Shown here one piece after another: positions 15,159 through 21,147 of a stretch of 21,147 bases of DNA. Every line of letters begins with the position of its first letter. Within the stretch, counting starts at the first letter, position 1. The position numbers were made by a program, and so were the translations under genes. The DNA is taken from the NCBI GenBank assembly GCA_964529795.1, contig CAZGXM010000045.1:1-21147 (forward strand). Reading direction: 5' to 3'. Under the pieces are notes generated by a model. That model was not told the DNA's origin. It did not search any database and worked only from the letters and a program-made list of their open reading frames with translations. The stretch is from CAZGXM01 sp964529795. Its GTDB lineage: Bacteria > Bacillota > JADQBR01.

Positions 15159-16250
15159 TTATTCCGTTTCCGCCAGTACCCGGGCAATTACCCCGGCAAA
15201 CAGCCTGGCACTTACCTTGGCTTCCTCGAGTGAATTGCTGGCACTGCCCATTTCCACCAGAATTGCATGGGGATACAGGTGTTGGTTGTACCTGCCGCTT
15301 TGGGGACGAACGCCGGCAGACAGTCGGGGATAAAGTTCATTCATCACCGCATTGACTTTTTGGGCAAAAGCAAAATTTTTACGCCAGTTGGGATGCTCCC
15401 AGCGGGTGTCGGTACCGACAATCAACAGTACCGGTGCAGCCTTTTTGTTTTCTATTGTCACTGTTTCCCGCCGGTCAATTCCGGCATCCCGGTGAACATC
15501 AATTAAAATCGCAATGTCCGGATATTTTTTTAGCAGTGTTTTGGCTGTTTCCTCGGAATTGCCGTAAGAGGCACCCCAGCGGGGGTAATCGTGAATGGTA
15601 TCATCATAGACAGCACCAATGCCGTACTTCTCCTGCAGCGTTTGGGCCAGAGTCCGGGCAACTTCGGAAACGCCACCGTTTTTTCCCGGCAGCCTGGCCA
15701 CCCCGTCCGTCACTTGGTATGTCTCCGCGTTGTGGGAGTTATAGATGCCTACCAGCACCTTGCCCTCAGGTATCTGCCGCTGTTTGACCGTAACAGGTAT
15801 TTCTTCAGGCGGTGGCGGCGGGAGCATTTGGGCCTGTTCTTCATAACTTGCTGCTTCTGCCAATGCCATAATCTGGGAGTCCAGGATACTGTGGACAATT
15901 CCCGGCTCCACCCTCGTTACCAGCTTTATCCAGTTATTTATTGATTGATTCAAATTAAATTGTTCCCATCGGTTTTTATCCGGCATAAAAGCACTTAAAG
16001 GCAGTCCCCGGTCTAAAATATCCTTTGGTTCCTTTATCAAGCCCCAGCGGGTCAAGAAGTTAAATATTTTTGTTTCCTGATCATCGACGCCGCCACTAAA
16101 TACCGGTACGGCAACAGGCAGGTCCGTTTCCAAAGTTTTGGGAAGAAAGTATAAACCAAGAATAACAAGGATGGCAAAAATGTAAAGTACCCGCCTTCTC
16201 TTCCTGTACGGCGAGTAAGAAAATCTTTGAATAATCGGTCTTCGCAACAT
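15159..16250 (-). CDS. spoIIP: stage II sporulation protein P, SpoIIP amidase/endopeptidase
   Basis: Peptidoglycan hydrolase of the SpoIID-SpoIIM-SpoIIP complex that thins septal wall and drives engulfment of the forespore. After a basic N-terminus there is one membrane anchor (about residues 21-36). A proline-rich linker (PPPPPEE, about 144-150) leads to the SpoIIP amidase domain. Visible family motifs are YNSHNAETY (H173), GGVSEVA (192-198), DVHRDAG (H253) and VEMGSASNSLEEA (E333), the expected zinc and catalytic positions. It has 363 residues, normal length. ATG follows AAAGGAG by 6 nt. In Bacillus the gene follows gpr and precedes yqxA-lepA; here gpr is absent and murJ plus a small gene intervene before lepA. 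Its presence marks the organism as an endospore former. Confidence 0.93.
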   Translation of the reverse strand: MLRRPIIQRFSYSPYRKRRRVLYIFAILVILGLYFLPKTLETDLPVAVPVFSGGVDDQETKIFNFLTRWGLIKEPKDILDRGLPLSAFMPDKNRWEQFNLNQSINNWIKLVTRVEPGIVHSILDSQIMALAEAASYEEQAQMLPPPPPEEIPVTVKQRQIPEGKVLVGIYNSHNAETYQVTDGVARLPGKNGGVSEVARTLAQTLQEKYGIGAVYDDTIHDYPRWGASYGNSEETAKTLLKKYPDIAILIDVHRDAGIDRRETVTIENKKAAPVLLIVGTDTRWEHPNWRKNFAFAQKVNAVMNELYPRLSAGVRPQSGRYNQHLYPHAILVEMGSASNSLEEAKVSARLFAGVIARVLAETE

Positions 16251-16280
16251 TTTTTGCTCCTTTGTCCGATGTCATACCTA

Positions 16281-16310
16281 AATTTATGCACTTGTCCCAG
16301 GCTTTATAAC
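16281..16310 (-). promoter_or_regulatory. tentative sigma-E promoter of spoIIP
   Basis: -10-like CATAAATT (16281-16288; 6 of 8 bases of CATACAAT) lies 15 bp downstream of GTTATAA (16304-16310), resembling the sigma-E -35. The leader would be about 24 nt. spoIIP is a known mother-cell sigma-E gene in Bacillus. The match is imperfect, so this stays tentative. Confidence 0.35.
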
Positions 16311-16330
16311 CAATTATCGGAGAAACCAGA

Positions 16331-16364
16331 CAGAAAAAAGAAAGATGCGGGGAAAATCCCTGCA
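16331..16364 (-). terminator. intrinsic terminator of the small membrane protein gene
   Basis: On the coding strand an 8-position stem with one mismatch (TGCAGGGA against TCCCCGCA; 16346-16353 with 16357-16364) is followed at once by a T-rich tract, TCTTTCTTTTTT. It sits 28 bp after the stop codon and upstream of spoIIP. Confidence 0.6.
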
Positions 16365-16391
16365 CCTTGCAGTTGCTTGAGTTCAACAAGC

Positions 16392-16730
16392 TCACCGTAA
16401 TTCCGTGGGTACAAAAGCGTCAATAATGCCAATAACCAACGCTGCCAAAATAGCTCCCAGAATGCTGACTGACATGTAAGTGGGAATGATAAACTGGGCA
16501 ACATAAATAACCACTGCCGATGTAATGAAGCCAACCACTCCGCGGGCTTGGGGAGAAACTTTTCCGCCCATGAGACTTTCAATCAGATACCCCAGCAGCG
16601 CAATGACTACAGCACTGATGATTGCCCCTGTAAAGCCGGCCACCCTAAATCCCGGTAACAACCAGCTCACCAATAATAATACCAGGGCCGACACTACAAA
16701 ACGTATGACCAGTCCTAACCAACCAGCCAT
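16392..16730 (-). CDS. small four-helix membrane protein, phage holin family IV / YvlD-like
   Basis: A 112-residue, strongly hydrophobic protein with four likely membrane helices and short loops (VIRFVVSALVLLLVSWLLPGF; VAGFTGAIISAVVIALLGYL; GVVGFITSAVVIYVAQFI; VSILGAILAALVIGIIDAFV). The LLPGFxVxGFxxAIxxAxVIALL pattern is characteristic of the so-called phage holin family 4, which includes Bacillus YvlD. Chromosomal members are widespread and not known to lyse cells; no prophage is near. I set the start at ATG 16730 because GGAGG lies 7 nt upstream; another ATG at 16736 touches the ribosome binding site. It is a single gene with its own terminator, occupying the place where Bacillus has gpr. 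Function unknown; an envelope role is inference. Confidence 0.75.
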   Translation of the reverse strand: MAGWLGLVIRFVVSALVLLLVSWLLPGFRVAGFTGAIISAVVIALLGYLIESLMGGKVSPQARGVVGFITSAVVIYVAQFIIPTYMSVSILGAILAALVIGIIDAFVPTELR

Positions 16731-16865
16731 TTTCATACCTCCTTTCCTGATTTTATCCTAAGTTTTCCCATTACTAAAAAAACTATACATGCTATACCCG
16801 GTAAAATTCACATTGAGGATACCTTTCCAAACTGACAAACAAATGCTTTGATACTTGCTCGGTTG

Positions 16866-16894
16866 TTGCGTTTCCAAAAAAAATCTGGTAAAAT
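16866..16894 (+). promoter_or_regulatory. promoter of rpsT
   Basis: TTGCGT (16866-16871), 17-bp spacer, TAAAAT (16889-16894) with a TGG extension directly before the -10. The leader would be about 70 nt and AT-rich. The rest of the 236-bp divergent gap (16737-16972) shows no clear promoter for the minus-strand membrane protein gene. Confidence 0.6.
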
Positions 16895-16972
16895 ATATCT
16901 TGCTTTATGTATGAAAGAAAGTTTTGCTTAATTACTTACTTATATTTTAATTTTTGCTGAGGAGGTGATTTC

Positions 16973-17245
16973 ATGCCTAACATCAAGTCCGCAAAAAAGC
17001 GGGTCCGTATTATCCAAGCCCGTACCGTCCGTAACAATGCGCGGAAATCCGCATTGAAAACCGCGATCAAGCGTTTCGATGAAGCTGTAGAAACAGGTAA
17101 CCAGGATAAAATTAAAACCGCTTTCAAAGAAGCGGTTAAAAAAGTGGATAAGGCCGCAATCTACGGTATTATCCATAAAAATAAAGCTGCCCGGAAAAAA
17201 TCCCAGCTTCAGAAAAAGTACAACCAAGCAATTAATGCTTCATAG
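16973..17245 (+). CDS. rpsT: 30S ribosomal protein S20
   Basis: Primary 16S rRNA-binding protein of the small subunit, 90 residues, normal length. The typical S20 features are visible: N-terminal MPNIKSAKKRVR, a lysine- and arginine-rich helical body, and the KNKAARKKSQLQKK stretch near the C-terminus. The start is unambiguous, with GAGGAGGTGAT ending 4 nt before ATG, one of the strongest ribosome binding sites in the window. It is the only plus-strand gene and converges with holA, as a monocistronic unit with its own promoter and hairpin terminator. Confidence 0.98.
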   Translation: MPNIKSAKKRVRIIQARTVRNNARKSALKTAIKRFDEAVETGNQDKIKTAFKEAVKKVDKAAIYGIIHKNKAARKKSQLQKKYNQAINAS

Positions 17246-17252
17246 TAATTTG

Positions 17253-17274
17253 GCCTGCCGTATTTGCGGCAGGC
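17253..17274 (+). terminator. rpsT terminator
   Basis: GCCTGCCG / CGGCAGGC, an 8-bp perfect stem with a 6-nt loop, 7 bp after the rpsT stop, followed by TTTGCATATATACATTT. The U tract is short. On the other strand the same hairpin lies after holA and is the only candidate for ending that transcript. Confidence 0.65.
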
Positions 17275-17318
17275 TTTGCATATATACATTTACTAAGTAC
17301 GGCTTGTATACTCAAACT

Positions 17319-18335
17319 TCAACCGCTAAATTTTAAAACAAGCAACTCCAAAGCCATCTCGGGATTGACAGTGGACCGCTTTAACTGCCTGTCCAGTTTT
17401 GCTGCAGCCATGATTGCCTCCTCCAGTTGGGCGGTGGTAAAGTTGCGGCTCTGCTTGACAAGTTTCGGTAACACCAAGGGGTGCACCTTGACTTTTGCCC
17501 CGGCTTTTTTGGTCGAGTAACCTTGATTCAACAACACTTTTAGGGCCAGCAGCAGGCGGAACTGGCGCCCGATCATCACCAGCAGCTGTATGGGCGCTTC
17601 ACCGACCATCAACATTTCCCGCAACCTTTGCACTGCCTCTTCAGGGCGTTTTCCCCCGATGGCGTCTACCAGTTTAAAAACATCCCCTTCAGCTGTTCTG
17701 CTCAGGCATGCTTCAACCATGGTGCGGGTTATTTTCTGTGCATCCCCGGCATATAACAGCAGTTTCTCCACTTCCCTCTCCAGAATGGCTAGACCGCTGC
17801 CGGCGGTTAACAGCAACGCCAAGCCGCTGCGTTCAATCTCTTTGCCTCGCTGGGTAAACATATCCTGCACCCAATGGGTCAAGGCGTGGCCGTAAAGTCT
17901 TTTGGTCTCCAGCACCACGCCGCATTCCTTCAAAGCCTTGACGATCCTTTTTTTTCCGTCTACATTGCCGTCAAGGTAAAACACCAGGCAGGTCCCGGGA
18001 TTTGGTTGTTTTATGTAATCAAGCAGCAACTCCTCATCCCCTTTATCCAGGCGGTACTTGCTCCGACCGGAAAAAAACAAAGCTTCTCTCACCAAAACCA
18101 GTCTCTTCCCCGCTATCACCGGCAAGGTTTCGGCACTGCAGATAATTTCAGAGACAGGTGCTTCCGTACCTTCAAAAAGAGCAAAATTAAATTCTCTTAC
18201 CCCAGCGGAAAGAATCTGCTCTTTCAAAGCAGTAATGAGTTTCTGCTGCAGGTAGGTTTCTTCGCCATAGAACAGGTAAAGAGAAGCTATATTCCCCTGC
18301 TCAATATCCTGATGTACTTTCCTGAGGTTGCTCAT
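17319..18335 (-). CDS. holA: DNA polymerase III subunit delta
   Basis: Clamp-loader wrench subunit that opens the beta sliding clamp. The protein begins MSNLRKVHQDIEQGNIASLYLFYGEETYL, of which YLFYGEE is the delta signature replacing a functional Walker A. It continues through LDYIKQPNPGTCLVFYLDGNVD, typical of the family, to a C-terminal helical collar domain. I chose ATG 18335 (338 residues, normal). Translating further upstream adds 37 residues with no similarity. The ribosome binding site is weak (GGAAGTG, 8 nt upstream). It follows comEC as in Bacillus (comEC-holA), with a 153-bp gap that holds a separate candidate promoter. Confidence 0.92.
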   Translation of the reverse strand: MSNLRKVHQDIEQGNIASLYLFYGEETYLQQKLITALKEQILSAGVREFNFALFEGTEAPVSEIICSAETLPVIAGKRLVLVREALFFSGRSKYRLDKGDEELLLDYIKQPNPGTCLVFYLDGNVDGKKRIVKALKECGVVLETKRLYGHALTHWVQDMFTQRGKEIERSGLALLLTAGSGLAILEREVEKLLLYAGDAQKITRTMVEACLSRTAEGDVFKLVDAIGGKRPEEAVQRLREMLMVGEAPIQLLVMIGRQFRLLLALKVLLNQGYSTKKAGAKVKVHPLVLPKLVKQSRNFTTAQLEEAIMAAAKLDRQLKRSTVNPEMALELLVLKFSG

Positions 18336-18410
18336 AGTTAATTCACTTCCCACAACTAAAGTTAGCCGAAAAAGTAAAAATCCCTGCCCGGTCCTCTTGA
18401 AAAAAATTAA

Positions 18411-18441
18411 ATTATAGTCTGTTATACTTTTCCCCTGACAA
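18411..18441 (-). promoter_or_regulatory. candidate sigma-A promoter of holA
   Basis: TTGTCA (18436-18441) and perfect TATAAT (18411-18416), separated by 19 bp, which is longer than ideal. The leader would be about 70 nt. It lies in the 153-bp gap between comEC and holA, which otherwise holds no clear terminator or gene. Confidence 0.4.
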
Positions 18442-18488
18442 TTCATCCTGCCCGGCAGCTAGCAGGAAACTCACAGCACGTTTACAGA

Positions 18489-20858
18489 TCACAGACCGGC
18501 GGCACGTTTCCGTTCCTTTTGCTTGGCAGTTTTTATCCAGAGCCTTTTTCCGTCGCTGGTAACCGTCACGGCACCGTGCCGGTCGGTACGGTAGACCAGG
18601 ATCTTTTGCTGCTGTAGGTAGGAGGTAACTTTGGGCGAAGGGTGACCAAAATTGTTGCGGCCCACGGAGATTACCGCCACCCGAGGCCTCAGCCTCCGGT
18701 AGAAAGCCTTGCTGAAAGATCCGCCGGCGCCGTGATGGGGCACCTTTACCACAGTGGCAGTGAGGTCAGCAATGCGGGAAAACAGCTGGGAAATTGCCTC
18801 ATATTCAATATCGCCGGTAAATAAAAATTTATTTTGCCCGTGCCGGAGCATTACCACCAGTGACTGGTCATTCAGTGCCCATTCACCGGACGGCAGCTGG
18901 GCAGGCGGGTGCAGCACCTCCAGGACAGTCCGGGAATCCAGGCGAATTTGGCTGCCTTTGGCAAGAAAACGGTAGCTGACACCTGCTTTCTCCAGCAGGG
19001 AAAGGTAAGGAAACAACTCCGGTCGCGCGGCAGCGGAAAGTACGGGAAACACTGCCAGGCCAACGGGAAACTCTGACACAACTGCAGATAAACCGCCGAT
19101 GTGGTCCCGGTCGGGATGACTGTTTAAAAACAAGTCAATCCTCCTGATACCCAACCGGTGTAAGGCCGGCACCAGCCGGTCACGGCCCACGTCAAAGCTC
19201 CCAAACCCCCCGCCGGCAGCATCAATCAAGACATTTTTACCCCGGGGCGTCATGACCACCGCCGCATCGCCCTGGCCCACGTCCAGAAATACGACCTGCA
19301 ACTGCTTTTGAGGAAAATAGGTAATCAGCAGTATCCCAACCAGCGCTACCGCCAGACCCCATTTCAGCAATCGCCTGTTAATTTCCGGCAGTTTAAGATT
19401 ACCCATCACACCTTCTCTAACTGCAATCAAACCCATGTAATAGACAAAAATTGCCGCTGGTGACGGCAGTCCCACGTAGAAGTAGGCAAGAGGAACTTCA
19501 CCCAGCAGGAAAAGGTAGCGGTTCACTATTTCCACCAGCATGCCGCTACTGTAAAGTAGTAATTGGGCAGCAGGCCAGTAAACCAACTGGACAAGCATGC
19601 CGGTCAGGCCCAGTAAAATAATCGTCCCCGCCAGAAACACCACCGGGATATTTGCCGGTATGGCCAGCAGGGAAACCGTCCCAAAATGATAAGCCAACAG
19701 TGGCAGCAACCCCAACTGGGCTACCAGGGGCACAGTAATAACGCCCCGCCACCGGGGTAAAAAAGAAAACAGCCTGTCCGCCACAGGGTATAAATAGTAA
19801 ATGCTCAGCGCTGCCATAAATGATAACTGAAACCCGGCATCAAACAAAGCCAGCGGCCTGAATAACAGCCAAACAAACGCGGCCAAGGCCAGAGCAGTGT
19901 AAAAGTCATTCCGCCGGTCAACCAAGTATGCCAGAAGTCCCACCAGGGTCAGAACGGTGGCTCTCACCACCGAAGCGCTAAAACCGGCAAGACCGGCGTA
20001 AAAGAGAAGCCCGGCAGCGGTAACGGCAAAACGAAATGCTGCCGTCAAAGCGGTATTTTGAAACGTCAGTTTGCCGGTCAGGCCAAGCAACAGGGCCGCT
20101 ACAAAGCCAACGTGCAGGCCGGACACGGCAAATACGTGCATAACCCCCAAATTTTGATAAAGCGCGGTATCGTCCTTACCGAGAAAGTGTTTCTCGCCAA
20201 AAAGCATCCCCACAATGGCTGCAGCTTGACGTTTCGGCAAAGTCTGAAAGATGCGTTTGACGGCAACCCGCCTTGTCCGCACTACAAAACGCGAGAAAGA
20301 AAATCGCCCGGGTGTCAACAGTTCCACATCGTCCACTGTTAACCGGGCTGATATTCCCCGGCGCAGCAGGTAGTCACGGTAGTTAAATTCCCCGAGATTT
20401 CCACCAGACTGGGGCATAGCCACCTCCCCCCGTACCCGTACCAGGTCACCGGGTAACCAGGAAGTGTGACGGTTGTATAAAACGGCCAAAACCTTTTCCT
20501 CAGTATCGAACATCTTGCCGTCAACTGTTAACTTTTTAACCCGTACCGTAACTTCCTGCCGGTTTGAATAATCCGTGACACGGATTACCTCGCCGGTGAC
20601 ACTGACATACTGCCCTGGTAAATCTTTCATGTATCCCCGGGGCACCATTGCCGGTTTTGCCCAGAGTATTCCGGCAACAAGAAAACCCAGTAAGATGATA
20701 GCCCGGGTAAATGAAAACCGTCTCTTCAGGAAAATTGAACCGCCAACGGTGGCAAAAACAACGGTGAGAAAGATTAACCAGAAAACCGTACCTGTCCGGG
20801 CAGCCAGGACAATGCCAAGACACAGAAAAATAACGGCCATGGCCAGGGGTCTGTACAT
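18489..20858 (-). CDS. comEC: competence protein ComEC (DNA uptake channel / Rec2)
   Basis: Large polytopic membrane protein thought to form the channel for transport of single-stranded DNA into the cytoplasm. Order: two N-terminal membrane helices, an OB-fold-like DUF4131 region (about residues 75-185), then the competence domain with many helices and the conserved SGLHV (246-250). A C-terminal metallo-beta-lactamase-like domain carries LDVGQGD (about 525-531), HPDRDH (581-586) and KVPHHGAGGS, so the proposed nuclease site is intact. I prefer ATG 20858 (MYRPLAMAVIFL, 789 residues), which is where family members usually start. ATG 20903 is in frame, but its purine run directly abuts the start codon. 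It lies 76 bp after comEA. No comEB-like deaminase lies between them, unlike Bacillus. Confidence 0.93.
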   Translation of the reverse strand: MYRPLAMAVIFLCLGIVLAARTGTVFWLIFLTVVFATVGGSIFLKRRFSFTRAIILLGFLVAGILWAKPAMVPRGYMKDLPGQYVSVTGEVIRVTDYSNRQEVTVRVKKLTVDGKMFDTEEKVLAVLYNRHTSWLPGDLVRVRGEVAMPQSGGNLGEFNYRDYLLRRGISARLTVDDVELLTPGRFSFSRFVVRTRRVAVKRIFQTLPKRQAAAIVGMLFGEKHFLGKDDTALYQNLGVMHVFAVSGLHVGFVAALLLGLTGKLTFQNTALTAAFRFAVTAAGLLFYAGLAGFSASVVRATVLTLVGLLAYLVDRRNDFYTALALAAFVWLLFRPLALFDAGFQLSFMAALSIYYLYPVADRLFSFLPRWRGVITVPLVAQLGLLPLLAYHFGTVSLLAIPANIPVVFLAGTIILLGLTGMLVQLVYWPAAQLLLYSSGMLVEIVNRYLFLLGEVPLAYFYVGLPSPAAIFVYYMGLIAVREGVMGNLKLPEINRRLLKWGLAVALVGILLITYFPQKQLQVVFLDVGQGDAAVVMTPRGKNVLIDAAGGGFGSFDVGRDRLVPALHRLGIRRIDLFLNSHPDRDHIGGLSAVVSEFPVGLAVFPVLSAAARPELFPYLSLLEKAGVSYRFLAKGSQIRLDSRTVLEVLHPPAQLPSGEWALNDQSLVVMLRHGQNKFLFTGDIEYEAISQLFSRIADLTATVVKVPHHGAGGSFSKAFYRRLRPRVAVISVGRNNFGHPSPKVTSYLQQQKILVYRTDRHGAVTVTSDGKRLWIKTAKQKERKRAAGL

Positions 20859-20934
20859 GCCTTCACCAGCTTTCCTCTCCCATAAAAGAAAACCGGGAGC
20901 CATCCTTTCCGGGGCTTCCAGTTTGCCCGTAAAT

Positions 20935-21147
20935 CTACAGGATTATTGAATCCTTTAACTGCTGGTAGCGTTTTTCGCCAATTCCGGACACTTTCTTCAG
21001 TTCTTCCAGGGTCTTAAAACCCCCGTGTTCCTGGCGGTACTGGATTATCCGCCGCGCATACGTAGGGCCTATTCCCGGCAGGGACTCCAGTTGTTTTTGA
21101 TCAGCAGTGTTAATATTAATTTTACCCCCGCCCGGAAGTTGATTGCT
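20935..21147 (-). CDS. comEA: ComEA helix-hairpin-helix DNA-binding protein (partial, 3' end)
   Basis: The last 70 codons of a gene cut by the window edge; reading is open to base 21147. The fragment has an INTAD motif, then two helix-hairpin-helix units, LPGIGPTYARRIIQYR and VSGIGEKRYQQLKDSI, the arrangement of the C-terminal DNA-binding domain of ComEA. It ends IIL followed by TAG at 20935. ComEA is a surface-exposed, membrane-anchored DNA receptor that hands DNA to ComEC, and the adjacent comEC supports the call. The N-terminal anchor and SLBB-type part would lie outside the window. Confidence 0.93.
   Translation of the reverse strand, partial: SNQLPGGGKININTADQKQLESLPGIGPTYARRIIQYRQEHGGFKTLEELKKVSGIGEKRYQQLKDSIIL

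Noticed and set aside
16392..16730. Prophage or lysis gene, from the holin-family resemblance.
   Set aside because: There is no endolysin, integrase or other phage gene nearby; chromosomal YvlD-like members are common and non-lytic.

Overview
This 21.1 kb window is a chromosomal housekeeping region of an endospore-forming, probably thermophilic or anaerobic Firmicute of the Clostridia / Peptococcaceae type. The evidence is the Bacillus/Clostridium-style gene order, a spoIIP sporulation gene, AGGAGG-type ribosome binding sites, sigma-A promoters and a CIRCE operator. An archaeal-type (Group III) chaperonin gene lies inside the dnaK operon, an arrangement known from Carboxydothermus hydrogenoformans and relatives. 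I cannot name a species. Every gene except rpsT is on the minus strand, so transcription runs from high to low coordinates.

Layout in the direction of transcription. (1) 21147-18489: the 3' end of comEA, cut by the window edge, then comEC (DNA uptake). (2) 18441-17319: holA (DNA polymerase III delta) with its own candidate promoter. (3) 16866-17274: rpsT (ribosomal protein S20) on the plus strand, with promoter and terminator, convergent with holA. (4) 16730-16331: a small YvlD/phage-holin-IV-like membrane protein and its terminator. (5) 16310-15121: spoIIP with a tentative sigma-E promoter and a strong hairpin after it. (6) 15025-14639: an unrecognised 128-residue exported or anchored protein, then murJ (lipid II flippase), whose promoter overlaps the end of the small gene. 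(7) 13023-9919: lepA (EF4) from a good sigma-A promoter, then hemW. (8) 9873-37: a heat-shock and RNA/ribosome-modification operon, promoter-CIRCE-hrcA-cpn(Group III)-grpE-dnaK-dnaJ-prmA-rsmE-mtaB-HIT, mostly with tiny gaps or overlaps.

How the genes work together: the last operon groups the HrcA repressor with the Hsp70 machine (DnaK, DnaJ, GrpE) and a second, ATP-driven, lid-bearing chaperonin of archaeal type. It then continues into three modification enzymes (L11 methylation, 16S m3U1498, tRNA ms2t6A37) and a HIT hydrolase. One operator, CIRCE, covers the promoter-proximal leader, so the chaperonin should be induced with DnaK.

The most notable items are the chaperonin and its implied HrcA control, and a 43-bp degenerate block (29 of 43 bases identical without gaps) sitting 6-9 bp upstream of both dnaJ and hemW that may supply their ribosome binding sites. 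Others are the absence of gpr between rpsT and spoIIP, and the unrecognised 128-residue gene. No intergenic stretch exceeds 300 bp. I saw no insertion sequences, CRISPR arrays, complete tRNA or rRNA genes, or phage modules.
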